The notes below the pieces were generated by a model. It was not told the DNA's origin. It was given only the letters and a program-made list of their open reading frames with translations, and did no database searches. The position numbers were made by a program, and so were the translations under genes. A DNA stretch of 64,000 nucleotides, from positions 62,001 through 126,000 of the forward strand of contig CAJFOS010000002.1 in assembly GCA_904397865.1 (NCBI GenBank). The letters are read 5' to 3'. This document shows positions 40,935 to 50,800 of this stretch, piece after piece. Source of the DNA: Candidatus Allochristensenella caecavium (GTDB taxonomy: Bacteria; Bacillota; Clostridia; Christensenellales; QAND01). Each line of letters begins with the position of its first letter. Position 1 is the stretch's first letter.

Positions 40935-41503
40935 GCAAATTCCTCCTCGTTTTTTAATGCTTTTAGTGCGGCAAGGGTCGTTGGGTGCGGGGGCAAACGC
41001 CTATCCCGCAAGTAGGCGATAGACTGTTCCATGCTTGCGCAGAGCGCGGCATGCAAATCCCGCTGTGCCAAGGCACGCAAGGCATCCACCCCTGGATAAT
41101 CCCGGTTCGGCTCAATGGCATCGGAAAGGTAGAGAATACGGCTTAATGTATCCATCGGTACGCCGCCTAATGTATGTTGGCAGACTGCATGCAGCAGGCT
41201 CTGGTCGTTTATCCCCCATTTTTCATGCGCCCATGCTGCAGCGATTGGACCGTGCAATATTTCCGGATGTGCCTGCGTGTAGGCATCCACTGCAATGCCG
41301 TACCTGTGAGCTTGCTGCAGTGCTTCTTCCCCGTCCAATCCACGAGCCAAATCATGCAACAATCCTGCCAGATATGCTTTCTGAGGGTCGGCACCATGCC
41401 GCTGGGCCAGTTGTCGGGCCGTTTGCGCTACCCCTAGGATATGCGCTTTTCGTTTAGGGGAAACCGATGTATCTAATACTTGTAAAATATCCTGTTCAAT
41501 CAT
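40931..41503 (-). CDS. yqeK: YqeK HD-domain hydrolase (Ap4A hydrolase family)
   Basis: 190 residues. HD metal motif HILGVAQTARQLAQRHG, then LAGLLHDLARGLDGEEAL and LHGPIAAAWA, with the nucleotide pocket residues of the family (LSRILYLSDAIEPNRDYPGV). YqeK enzymes split diadenosine tetraphosphate symmetrically. It overlaps nadD by eight bases and rsfS by four. Confidence 0.93.
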   Translation of the reverse strand: MIEQDILQVLDTSVSPKRKAHILGVAQTARQLAQRHGADPQKAYLAGLLHDLARGLDGEEALQQAHRYGIAVDAYTQAHPEILHGPIAAAWAHEKWGINDQSLLHAVCQHTLGGVPMDTLSRILYLSDAIEPNRDYPGVDALRALAQRDLHAALCASMEQSIAYLRDRRLPPHPTTLAALKALKNEEEFA

Positions 41504-42152
41504 GATGATACACGCCCTTATGCCGGATATACCATTCTACTTCTGCGGGCACCAGCCCGTTGAGTGATTCGCCGCGGCGAGCACGCGCCCGTATCTGCGT
41601 AGAAGAAACCTGCGGACATTGGCGACGAGATACCAAGATATTGGCGCCAAACTGACGGGTTAAGCGCTCCATTTCCTTTTCCACCGCCTGGCTGGATTCC
41701 CCGATACGCGGAAAGGCAATAAAACTACACAACGCCAACACCAGCGCATAATCTTTCCACGAAGATAATTGCAATACAGTGTCTGCCCCAACCAAAAAAT
41801 AGTATTCGGCATCCAGCTGCGCACGCAATGCACGCAATGTATCCACGGTATAGGTAGTGCCAGCCCGTTCGATTTCCAAATCATCCATGCGCATGCGTTC
41901 CCGCCCGTTGATAGCGGCGCATATCATGGCCACCCGGTCCTTCGCGCAGGCGATGAATTCCCCGTTTTTATGTGGAGGTTGCCCGGTGGGGATAAACACC
42001 ACTTCATCCAGGCCAAACTCTTCCAACGCAGCTTGCGCCATGGCCATATGCCCGTTGTGTATGGGATTAAATGTGCCGCCCAGCAACCCAATACGCGGTT
42101 TGGCACACCACAGCGGAAGGCCCGGTATGCTACAAATCTGTTCTCCTGGAAT
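41496..42152 (-). CDS. nadD: Nicotinate-nucleotide adenylyltransferase with apparent ATT start
   Basis: 218 residues by the proposed start; converts nicotinate mononucleotide to deamido-NAD. Signature RIGLLGGTFNPIHNGHMAMA, then FIPTGQPPHKN, YFLVGADTVLQL and SSTQIRARARRGESL. A promoter at 42178-42206 places the transcript start near 42171. Between there and the first conserved strand there is no in-frame ATG, GTG or usable TTG. An ATT at 42152 has GGGGGAG six bases upstream, and a second ATT (codon 6) has AGGAG. The only upstream TTG lies inside the -35 box. Identity is firm; the start needs protein evidence. Confidence 0.88.
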   Translation of the reverse strand: MPGEQICSIPGLPLWCAKPRIGLLGGTFNPIHNGHMAMAQAALEEFGLDEVVFIPTGQPPHKNGEFIACAKDRVAMICAAINGRERMRMDDLEIERAGTTYTVDTLRALRAQLDAEYYFLVGADTVLQLSSWKDYALVLALCSFIAFPRIGESSQAVEKEMERLTRQFGANILVSRRQCPQVSSTQIRARARRGESLNGLVPAEVEWYIRHKGVYHHD

Positions 42153-42177
42153 GGCGTTCTCCCCCTTTCTTTTCTTT

Positions 42178-42206
42178 ATTATAATCCATGAAGATACGGT
42201 TTGCAA
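42178..42206 (-). promoter_or_regulatory. Promoter of nadD-yqeK-rsfS
   Basis: -35 TTGCAA (42201-42206), -10 TATAAT (42178-42183), 17-base spacer; predicted start near 42171. Confidence 0.75.
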
Positions 42207-42268
42207 AAGGCGTTTGTATAGTCATTGTATTCTTCGGCCATACTAACAAATGTTGGGAGGGATGTCCG

Positions 42269-43162
42269 ATGTTGAACCGACAACTGCGCGCCTATTACCG
42301 CAGCGCTATGTTTGGCAACCGCAGCACGTTGGCCCGTGCCATCGATTTTATCGCCTTACGCCTATTTGTCTTTGTAGCGCTTTATGTATGGTTTTCCCTG
42401 CAAACGGCCCAACTGACACTCAGTGCTATCCTGGCCGGCGTAGGGGTGGGGATGGTTTCCATCGCCCTGTCGTTATATAAAAGTATTCGCCTCGACCGCT
42501 TTGTCGCACAGAAAAGAATGGAGCTTTCGCGGGACTATCTATTTGAAAAAATGGTTCTTCTGCCTCGGCATGCGTTTTTGCAAATGCTTCGTGAAATGGC
42601 GGGCGAATTGGGGTATACCGTAAAAAAAACACTGCCTTTTGGCCTGCTTTGCTCGCACTATGAAGGGGAAAGCCTTATCTTTGCACTGCAGAACCATCCG
42701 CAAAACAAAGTCAGCCCGCAGCAAATTCTGAATTGTTACCGGAAGGCACGTGAATATCATATCCACCAGATTACGCTTGTATCAACGGCCCCTCTGCAGG
42801 AAGAAGCCCGGTCCTTTCTACATAAAATTCCAGATATGTCCGTTGATATTTGGAGCCGACAGCAGATTCTGCACCTGGCACAAAAGCAACACCGTCTGCC
42901 CGATGCACAGGAGGTCGAGGCTGCGCTTCTGCAGGAACTGGAACAAAGACGTATGAGCTTGAAAAAGATGAAACAAGAAGCGCTCTATTCTTCCCGGGCC
43001 CGCGCCTATCTCGTCTGCGGTGTGATTCTGGGTGTTGCGTCCTGGATTACCGGTCAGCATATCTATTATCCGCTCATGGCGGGGCTATGTTTCTTTTTGG
43101 CCTTTGTCTCCTTTTTCAACGGACAGCGCGACGCCGCCAAACGCCCTCACTCCTCACTTTAA
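42269..43162 (+). CDS. Membrane protein with restriction-endonuclease-like domain
   Basis: 297 residues: two transmembrane helices near the start (about 30-48 and 52-72), a soluble middle and two more helices near the end (about 250-285). The middle (about 95-200) resembles an Mrr-type nuclease fold (LLPRHAFLQMLREMAGELGY, FALQNHP, QILNCYRKAREYHIHQITLV). The expected catalytic QxK reads QNH, so nuclease activity is doubtful. Start at 42269 follows GGGAGGG. It sits divergently from nadD inside an otherwise conserved obg-rsfS block. Fold assignment is tentative. Confidence 0.55.
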   Translation: MLNRQLRAYYRSAMFGNRSTLARAIDFIALRLFVFVALYVWFSLQTAQLTLSAILAGVGVGMVSIALSLYKSIRLDRFVAQKRMELSRDYLFEKMVLLPRHAFLQMLREMAGELGYTVKKTLPFGLLCSHYEGESLIFALQNHPQNKVSPQQILNCYRKAREYHIHQITLVSTAPLQEEARSFLHKIPDMSVDIWSRQQILHLAQKQHRLPDAQEVEAALLQELEQRRMSLKKMKQEALYSSRARAYLVCGVILGVASWITGQHIYYPLMAGLCFFLAFVSFFNGQRDAAKRPHSSL

Positions 43163-43260
43163 AAGCATCATCCGTACGCTTATCCGCGCGTATGCAAAAA
43201 AAGGGGGGGCGTTTCCTATCCGACTGAAATCTTTTCGTTTAATTTTTATTCAATAAGTGC

Positions 43261-43302
43261 AACGTGCGGCACAGGCGCTTTTCTTTGACCGCACGTTTTT
43301 TT
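43261..43302 (+). terminator. Terminator after the nuclease-like gene
   Basis: AACGTGCGG (43261-43269) pairs with CCGCACGTT (43289-43297), 19-base loop, followed by T. Confidence 0.7.
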
Positions 43303-43546
43303 CGAAAAAGGATATTTCGGTTGCTTGGAAAAGGTTTTCGCAAAGATGCTTTGCATGCTAGTTTGAACAATCATTTGCCCGCAACAAAATATAAGAAAAT
43401 ATGAACTCACTTACCAGCATTCAGTATGCCAAGGCAGCAGGAAGAAGCACTCCGCAGGTTGTTCCGCTGTGTTTTACCGCACGGGTCGAAGCGATGAAAG
43501 AATACAGCGCGCTTGCCCATCCAGTTTGCGCGAGATGCTCTTTTAA
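43303..43546. other. Intergenic region without recognised features
   Basis: About 240 bases (384 from the previous stop) before the convergent SNF transporter end. A small plus-strand frame at 43401-43622 overlaps the transporter's 3' end antisense and has no ribosome binding site. No terminator for the transporter is obvious here. Confidence 0.5.
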
Positions 43547-44914
43547 TCAACTGAAAAACATGCCGATGTATCCTTGCACAAAAATGTACAGGACGATGAT
43601 GGGAATCAAATACTTGGCGTAAACATATATCTTGCCGGGAAAACGAAGCCCTTTACCGGTATTGACCTCCTGCAAAAATGGCTGCCATCCCCAGCCCCGC
43701 TTGCATGTACAGAACCATACATACACCAGTGAGCCCAACGGCATAATGTTATTGCTAATCAGAAAATCTTCAAAATCCGAAATGCTCAGCCCGAGCGGTT
43801 GAATCCCACTCCAAATATTGTTGCCCAACAGCGCAGGCAACGCCAATACAAACACGAGAACAACGTTCACAAGGCAAGCCTTTCTACGGCTCCAGTTCCA
43901 TAAATCCATCGCAAAGGAAAGGATATTTTCAAATACCGCAATCAACGTGGACAGGGCTGCGAATAAAATAAAGATGAAAAACAGCGTGCCCCATAACTGG
44001 CCCAGTGGCATGGCATTAAAGATATTGGGCAGCGTGACAAAAATCAATGGCGGACCGGACGCCGGGTCGACCCCACTGGCAAAACAAGCGGGAATGATGA
44101 TAAGACCTGCCATGATGGCAACCATGGTATCCAAGGCTGTGACATGAATGGCTTCGCCCAAAATCCGGCGTTCTTTTGTGAGATAACTACCGAAGATAGC
44201 CATGCCACCCATGCCGATACTCAATGTAAAAAAGGCCTGCCCCAATGCGGCAAACATGACGTTGGCCACCCCTTTTTCCGCTACCTTTTGAAAGTCGGGG
44301 ACCAGATAATACCGCAGCCCCTCGCCCGCACCGGGCAGCGTCAAGGAGCGGACGGCCAACACCACCATAATGCCAATCAACAGCACCATCATAACTTTGG
44401 TAATCTTCTCCACGCCATTCTTTAATCCCAGCGAACAGATGCCAAACCCCACCAATATCACTACTGCCAGGCAAATGACTTGCAGCCATGGATTGGCCAC
44501 CATCTGGTCAAATTGATGCTGAATCTGCACATTGTCCAGCCCTGTAAAATCGCCCTTCATCATCTTTGCGACGTAGGCGAGAATCCACCCGGAAATGACG
44601 GTGTAGAACATCATCAGCAGATAATTGCCTGCCATACCAACGTAGCCAAACCAATGCCATTTCGTCCCCTCTGGCTCCAGTTGACGAAATGAGCTGGCCA
44701 CGCTTTTGCGGCTGGCGCGGCCAACGGAAAATTCCATCGACATAATGGGAATCCCCAATATGGCTAAAAAGAACAGATAGATTACGATAAAGGCCGCGCC
44801 GCCGTTTTCCCCCACGATGTAGGGAAACCGCCACACGTTTCCCAGACCAATGGCACAACCTGCCGAAATCAAAATAAATCCCAAGCGGGAACCAAACGTT
44901 TCCCTTTGTTTCAT
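43547..44914 (-). CDS. Sodium-dependent transporter of the SNF (NSS) family
   Basis: 455 residues, about eleven to twelve membrane helices. The N-terminal signature FGSRLGFILISAGCAIGLGN and WRFPYIVGENGGAAFIVIYL is that of bacterial amino-acid transporters of the LeuT type, which move amino acids with Na+. The start at 44914 has GAAGGG about ten bases upstream. It follows yhbY in the same direction and separates yhbY from the nadD block. The amino acid carried is not evident. Confidence 0.94.
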   Translation of the reverse strand: MKQRETFGSRLGFILISAGCAIGLGNVWRFPYIVGENGGAAFIVIYLFFLAILGIPIMSMEFSVGRASRKSVASSFRQLEPEGTKWHWFGYVGMAGNYLLMMFYTVISGWILAYVAKMMKGDFTGLDNVQIQHQFDQMVANPWLQVICLAVVILVGFGICSLGLKNGVEKITKVMMVLLIGIMVVLAVRSLTLPGAGEGLRYYLVPDFQKVAEKGVANVMFAALGQAFFTLSIGMGGMAIFGSYLTKERRILGEAIHVTALDTMVAIMAGLIIIPACFASGVDPASGPPLIFVTLPNIFNAMPLGQLWGTLFFIFILFAALSTLIAVFENILSFAMDLWNWSRRKACLVNVVLVFVLALPALLGNNIWSGIQPLGLSISDFEDFLISNNIMPLGSLVYVWFCTCKRGWGWQPFLQEVNTGKGLRFPGKIYVYAKYLIPIIVLYIFVQGYIGMFFS

Positions 44915-44971
44915 CGCTAGACAACCCTTCACTGTTTTTTTGTTTTCCCCATCCAAGCAAGCAAAGGGCGC

Positions 44972-45259
44972 TTACAATTGAATCCTCGGTTTTTCGTGAT
45001 TGCGCCGGTACAGCACAAATTTCCGACCAATGGCCTGCACTGGTTCGGCGCATACACGCTCGCTTAGAATATGCAATGCCTCTTTAGCCGTATATTCCGC
45101 ATTTTCCTGCACGGTGCCTTTAATCAATTCTCGTGCAGTCAGTGCATCATCCACTTGCGTCACAAGGTGGTCAGTAATGCCAGCCTTACCAATGTGGACG
45201 ATAGGTTCCAATTGATTGGCCATCGCACGCAGCACAGCGCGCTGTTTGGTATTTATCAT
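44972..45259 (-). CDS. yhbY: YhbY-type ribosome assembly RNA-binding protein
   Basis: 95 residues with the CRS1-YhbY fold: INTKQRAVLRAMANQLEPIV, HIGKAGITDHLVTQVDDAL, REL and the GxxF pair QAIGRKFVLYRR. It binds pre-50S particles. It lies 12 bases after obg, the usual pairing. Confidence 0.95.
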   Translation of the reverse strand: MINTKQRAVLRAMANQLEPIVHIGKAGITDHLVTQVDDALTARELIKGTVQENAEYTAKEALHILSERVCAEPVQAIGRKFVLYRRNHEKPRIQL

Positions 45260-45271
45260 CTTATTTACCCC

Positions 45272-46540
45272 TTATTCTACAAATTCAAATTCATAACCGG
45301 CCAGGATAACCGTATCGCCTGTCTTGGCCCCTTTCTCACGCAGGGCGGCGATGATACCCTGCTTTTCCAGCTGTTCGCCAAAATACCGTACGGAGTCACG
45401 GTCATCGGGATAGACACGGCGCATGATTTCCTCTGCCAGGGTCCCTTCCACCTCGTATACATCCGCCGCCATTTTGTGTACTTCAAACGTCTTTTGCTCC
45501 CACAGTTCACTCTCGTCAAAAATTTCCGGTTCCAATTCCACCGGTGGCAAAGCATCCACCATATCGGCAGCTCTACGCATCAAAGGCAGCAAGCCCTGAT
45601 GCGTCGCCGCGCTGATGGAAAATACCTCCAATCCCTTTTGCGTCAGAGCTTCCCGCAGCCGCGCCAATTGGACGCCATCCACGTCAAGGTCACACTTATT
45701 GGCGGCCACAAGCATAGGCCGCTGTGCTAATTCCGGGCTGTACTGTTCCAGCTCCCGCATGATGGTGGCAAAGTCCTCCAGCGGGTCTCGTCCTTCCATG
45801 CCGGAGATATCCACCATATGAATCAGCATGCGGGTGCGTTCCACATGCCGCAGAAATTCGTGTCCCAGCCCCTGTCCTTCGCTTGCTCCTTCAATCAGGC
45901 CTGGAATATCGGCCAACGTATAATTGCGGCCGTCCACCGTCGCCACCCCCAAATTAGGGGAAAGCGTGGTGAAATGATAATTGGCAATTTTGGGGTTGGC
46001 GCGCGTCAACGCCGCCAACGTAGTGGACTTTCCAACATTGGGAAAGCCAACCAGCCCGATATCCGCTACGCTCTTTAACTCGAGCCGTACCCATCGGCCC
46101 ATCTTACGCACGCCGGGTTGCGCAAAACGCGGAGCACGGCGCGTGGGCGTAGCAAATTTCGCATTCCCGCGGCCGCCACGGCCGCCGTATAAAACGGTTT
46201 TGGGAACATCCGCTTCCGATAAATTCGCCATTACCGCACCGGTTTGTTCATCGTAGACCACGGTCCCTAACGGCACGGTGATGGTCAGCGGTTCCGCATT
46301 CTGTCCGCTTCGGTTCCGGGAGCTGCCGGGCGCGCCGTTTTCCGCCTTAAAATGCCGCTTATGCGTAAAGTCCATCAGCGTTCGCAGGCCCGAGGCCGCA
46401 ATAAAGCGAACATCGCCGCCCTTTCCACCATCCCCGCCGTCTGGCCCGCCGTCCGGCACGTACTTTTCACGATGGAAAGAAACGCATCCGTCCCCACCAT
46501 CGCCTGCCTTAATAAAAATCCTTGCTTTATCAACAAACAT
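45272..46540 (-). CDS. obg: GTPase Obg
   Basis: 422 residues: the glycine-rich Obg fold (about 1-158, FIKAGDGGDGCVSFHREKYV), the G domain with GFPNVGKSTT, DIPGLIEGASEGQGLG and NKCDLD, and a C-terminal OCT domain (about 345-422). It acts in late 50S ribosome assembly and the stringent and sporulation responses. Start at 46540 follows GAGGAC; a longer frame has no site. Confidence 0.97.
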   Translation of the reverse strand: MFVDKARIFIKAGDGGDGCVSFHREKYVPDGGPDGGDGGKGGDVRFIAASGLRTLMDFTHKRHFKAENGAPGSSRNRSGQNAEPLTITVPLGTVVYDEQTGAVMANLSEADVPKTVLYGGRGGRGNAKFATPTRRAPRFAQPGVRKMGRWVRLELKSVADIGLVGFPNVGKSTTLAALTRANPKIANYHFTTLSPNLGVATVDGRNYTLADIPGLIEGASEGQGLGHEFLRHVERTRMLIHMVDISGMEGRDPLEDFATIMRELEQYSPELAQRPMLVAANKCDLDVDGVQLARLREALTQKGLEVFSISAATHQGLLPLMRRAADMVDALPPVELEPEIFDESELWEQKTFEVHKMAADVYEVEGTLAEEIMRRVYPDDRDSVRYFGEQLEKQGIIAALREKGAKTGDTVILAGYEFEFVE

Positions 46541-46651
46541 ATGTTTTCTGTCCTCGCTTTCATTTTGATTATACCAGCGTCCGATTGATGGATGCAATCA
46601 TCCTGTGTCTTTTTCCTTTATTATGCGCCAGAACAGGTTTTTTTCTTTAAA

Positions 46652-46687
46652 TAAAAAGCGCAGGCAAACCTGCCTGCGCCCTTTTTT
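46652..46687. terminator. Terminator after gdhA
   Basis: GCGCAGGCA pairs with TGCCTGCGC around an AACC loop, with T runs on both strands. Confidence 0.9.
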
Positions 46688-46703
46688 ACCTTCAAATGGA
46701 CAA

Positions 46704-48077
<1,374 letters not shown>

Positions 48078-48140
48078 TTACAACCGGGCTTCTCACATGG
48101 AATACAAAAATTTTACCACTTGATTTTCCACACCGCAACC

Positions 48141-48827
48141 CTAAGCTTCCTTGGCTTTCGCTGTTTTTTTCGCACGTTGCGGGTGCATGGTTTCACACCA
48201 CGGCACCAGGGGGCATTCTGCACATTTGGGATTGCGGGCACTGCATATGCGCCTTCCATGCCAAATCAGCCAATGATGGGCGATGCTCCATTTATCCTTT
48301 GGAATGTTTTCCATCAACTGTTCTTCCGTTTTTTCTACATTTTTCGCGTGCGCCAAGCCAAGCCGGTTGGATACGCGGAATACGTGCGTGTCGACGGCAA
48401 TCGCATCCATGCCAAATGCATTGGAACAGACGACATTCGCCGTTTTGCGCCCCACCCCTGGCAGCTTTTGCAACAATTCGAGGTCCGCAGGGACTTGTCC
48501 ATCGTATTGGTCCACCAGGATGTTGCAAGTCATCACGATGTTTTTGGCCTTGGTGGCATAAAAACCGCAGCTGCGGATATAGGGCGCCAGCTCCTCCGGC
48601 GTCAGTTTGGCCATGGCTCGGGCATCCGGATAATCAGCAAACAGCTTCGGTGTAACCTTATTGACCTGTTTGTCCGTGCATTGTGCGGATAGAATCGTTG
48701 CAATCAACAATTCAAACGCGTTTGTAAAATCCAAGCCGGGCTTCGCATCCGGATACGCCTGCGCCAAGGCCTGCAGAATTGCATCAATCCGGGCGCGTTC
48801 CTTGGCCGACATCTTTTTATTTGCCAT
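48141..48827 (-). CDS. nth: Endonuclease III
   Basis: 228 residues; removes oxidised pyrimidines and nicks abasic sites. The helix-hairpin-helix LPGVGRKTANVVCSNAF, the catalytic Asp in AVDTHVFRVSNRLG and the [4Fe-4S] ligands C-x6-C-x2-C-x5-C in CSARNPKCAECPLVPWC are complete. A C-terminal basic tail is slightly longer than usual. Confidence 0.97.
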   Translation of the reverse strand: MANKKMSAKERARIDAILQALAQAYPDAKPGLDFTNAFELLIATILSAQCTDKQVNKVTPKLFADYPDARAMAKLTPEELAPYIRSCGFYATKAKNIVMTCNILVDQYDGQVPADLELLQKLPGVGRKTANVVCSNAFGMDAIAVDTHVFRVSNRLGLAHAKNVEKTEEQLMENIPKDKWSIAHHWLIWHGRRICSARNPKCAECPLVPWCETMHPQRAKKTAKAKEA

Positions 48828-48881
48828 GCGTTTCCCCCCTCTTTTTCACTGGGGTGATTATAGCATGGTTCGCATTCGACA

Positions 48882-49175
48882 TCAATCGTCCAGGTGTTGC
48901 ATTTTCTGCACTAATTCCTGCATCTTCCGGCGCTGCTGCGTGTCAAGCATCGGGCTGACGGACTGCATAAAGGATTGAATCTGCTGCGGATTGAACTGAC
49001 CGCTCTCCATCTGGCGGCGCGCGGTCTCAAACAATTCCTGCTGCATCTGCTGCGGGCTTTTCCCTTTCAAAGCCCCCATCATCTTCCGGATATCCGCCTC
49101 CTGTACGCCGGTTTGTTTGGCCGCTTGTTGAGTGCCGCGGCGGTTTCGTTTGCTTCCCATCAAATCTTTCGGCAT
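48882..49175 (-). CDS. Uncharacterised Gln-rich helical protein
   Basis: 97 residues. A basic start (MPKDLMGSKRNRRG) is followed by Gln/Met-rich helices (KGKSPQQMQQELFETARRQM, NPQQIQSFMQSVSPMLD) and an acidic end. The ATG at 49175 lies behind GAGGAGGG; an in-frame extension has no site. No domain recognised. It is divergent from the equally unknown 49280-49801, and a CATACAAT box of sporulation type lies upstream, so the pair may be sporulation products. Confidence 0.6.
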   Translation of the reverse strand: MPKDLMGSKRNRRGTQQAAKQTGVQEADIRKMMGALKGKSPQQMQQELFETARRQMESGQFNPQQIQSFMQSVSPMLDTQQRRKMQELVQKMQHLDD

Positions 49176-49195
49176 CCAAATCCCTCCTCGCAGCC

Positions 49196-49259
49196 ATTGT
49201 ATGCAGGTGGCCTGTCCCCCATGAACGACGTACTGACACGCACACCCGTGCATAGAATA
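49196..49259. promoter_or_regulatory. Possible divergent sporulation-sigma promoters
   Basis: CATACAAT (minus strand, 49196-49203) matches the sigma-E -10 consensus. CATAGAATA (plus strand, 49251-49259) matches the sigma-K-like CATANNNTA. The -35 elements are weak, so this is tentative. Confidence 0.35.
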
Positions 49260-49279
49260 GGAACGAGGAGGTGGTGCCT

Positions 49280-49801
49280 ATGCGGCACCGTACAACCAAT
49301 TATCATACCGTGCCTCTGCAGCCCCCAGCTCCGGTTCGTCGCCCGCCTGCTCCCTGCCCGCCTGCCCCCTGCGCGCCTACGGACTGGCTGGCCTTGGCTG
49401 CGCTGCTCGATGGCGATGGACTGGATTTGGCCTTGCGCATGGAGCGCTTTTTACCCGCGCGCGCCCGCACCGCAATCAATGCCGCCCAGCAGGCACGCAA
49501 CGCCAGTGAACAGATTTGGCAAAGCGCGCAAGTCCGTACCGCGCTGCAACGCCACGAACAAAAAAAACAGTGGGAACGCGCTGAAGCGCTCCGCACCCTA
49601 TCGGATTGCCAATGTATGCGCCGGAATGGCTGGCAACAGCCCCTGCAACAAATGGCTCAGGCCGATGAACAACTGACCCGGTTACAGGACTGTCAGCGTT
49701 CCGGCAATTGGGCGCCGCTCTTGATGGAAATGATAGGCCCCAAGCTGGGCCCAATGGGGGCTTTGATGGGGATGTTGGGCGCGCAAAACCGTGAGGAATG
49801 A
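49280..49801 (+). CDS. Uncharacterised Pro-rich, helical protein
   Basis: 173 residues: a Pro/Ala/Cys-rich start (RPPAPCPPAPCAP, about 20-33), an Ala/Arg-rich helical middle (PARARTAINAAQQARN, RHEQKKQWERAEALRTL), and a Met/Gly-rich end (LMEMIGPKLGPMGALMGMLG). The ATG at 49280 follows GAGGAGGT; GTG codons just upstream are part of the site. No family recognised. Its end resembles low-complexity hydrophobic tails of coat-like proteins. Confidence 0.6.
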   Translation: MRHRTTNYHTVPLQPPAPVRRPPAPCPPAPCAPTDWLALAALLDGDGLDLALRMERFLPARARTAINAAQQARNASEQIWQSAQVRTALQRHEQKKQWERAEALRTLSDCQCMRRNGWQQPLQQMAQADEQLTRLQDCQRSGNWAPLLMEMIGPKLGPMGALMGMLGAQNREE

Positions 49802-49847
49802 TGCGTTTTTGTCATAAAGGTTCACACAAACCTCACATTCTGTCTGT

Positions 49848-49876
49848 TTGATTCGAATGGCATTGTATCGTATAAT
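49848..49876 (+). promoter_or_regulatory. Promoter of the TIM-barrel-like gene
   Basis: -35 TTGATT (49848-49853), -10 TATAAT (49871-49876), 17-base spacer. Confidence 0.75.
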
Positions 49877-49912
49877 AACTATATAAATGATACTGAATCA
49901 GGGGGCAGACCG

Positions 49913-50587
49913 ATGCAACAACACACCAAGCAAGTTCCGGTCATCAATGGCAATTTGCGCAAGCATATTGTCGAGGTGCCCAAAGTGATTTCGCAATGCA
50001 GTGGCATTCGCATTTTCGGCCGGCGCATTAAATCGCTCATCTTCACCACTGATATTGCCATCATCCGCAACTGCAATGCCGATGCAGTCATCGCTGTCTA
50101 CCCCTTTACTCCGCAGCCCATGATATCGCATGCCTTAATAATGGCATCCGATATCCCGTTGTTTTGTGGCGTTGGCGGCGGCACAACGCGCGGGAAACGC
50201 GTTATCGACTTGGCAAGCGACGCTGAGCATCAGGGGGCCATGGGCGTTGTATTGAACGCGCCAACCAGCAATGAAACGCTTGCTTCTGTCTGTGAACGGC
50301 TTGAAATCCCTGCTGTTATTACCGTATTGAACGAGCAGGCCGATATCGCAGCGCGGTTGGAGGCCGGCGCCTCCATTCTCAATGTCAGCGCATCGACGCG
50401 CACACCCGAGGTCGTACAAGCTATCCGCAATGATTTCCCGGATGTACCCATCATCGCTACAGGCGGGCCGACGGAAGAGAGCATCCTGCGAACCATCGAG
50501 GCCGGCGCCAATGCCATCAGCTATACGCCGCCCACCAATGCTGAACTTTTTCACATCATGATGAACGAATACCGTGGAGAAACTTGA
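49913..50587 (+). CDS. Probable TIM-barrel protein of unknown function
   Basis: 224 residues. Repeated beta-strand-like strings (IRIFGRRIKSLIFTTDIAII, DAVIAVYPFTPQPMISHAL, IPLFCGVGGGT, GAMGVVLNAPTSNETLASVC, IPAVITVLN, ASILNVSAS, VPIIATGGPTEESILRTIEA and ANAISYTPP) fit an eight-strand barrel. The Gly-rich ATGGPTEESI is phosphate-binding-like, as in KDPG aldolase or ThiG. I recall similar clostridial proteins labelled loosely as hydrolase, without a proven function. It has its own promoter and terminator, so it is probably a single-gene unit. Confidence 0.7.
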   Translation: MQQHTKQVPVINGNLRKHIVEVPKVISQCSGIRIFGRRIKSLIFTTDIAIIRNCNADAVIAVYPFTPQPMISHALIMASDIPLFCGVGGGTTRGKRVIDLASDAEHQGAMGVVLNAPTSNETLASVCERLEIPAVITVLNEQADIAARLEAGASILNVSASTRTPEVVQAIRNDFPDVPIIATGGPTEESILRTIEAGANAISYTPPTNAELFHIMMNEYRGET

Positions 50588-50596
50588 TATTCCCTG

Positions 50597-50627
50597 AACA
50601 GCCGTATAAAAAGCGGCTGTTTTTTAT
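50597..50627 (+). terminator. Terminator after the TIM-barrel gene
   Basis: AACAGCCG pairs with CGGCTGTT and is followed by a T run. Confidence 0.88.
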
Positions 50628-50769
50628 ATATCTTCAGACTCCTGTCCAATATGACATGCGGAAAGCATATCCCCGTACCTCTTTGCGCAAGAGACAAAAG
50701 GCAATGACAACGGGCTACGGGGGGCCATTGGGCATACAGTTTATGGCGATATACTTTGCGGTATTAGAA

Positions 50770-50797
50770 AGAAAAGCCCACGTAAAGTGGGCTTTTT
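50770..50797 (-). terminator. Terminator after ctpA
   Basis: AAAGCCCAC-GTAAA-GTGGGCTTT ahead of T on the minus strand. Confidence 0.85.
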
Positions 50798-50800
50798 GGT

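Noticed and set aside
43401-43622. Small open frame near the SNF transporter end
   Set aside because: Overlaps the transporter antisense and has no ribosome binding site.
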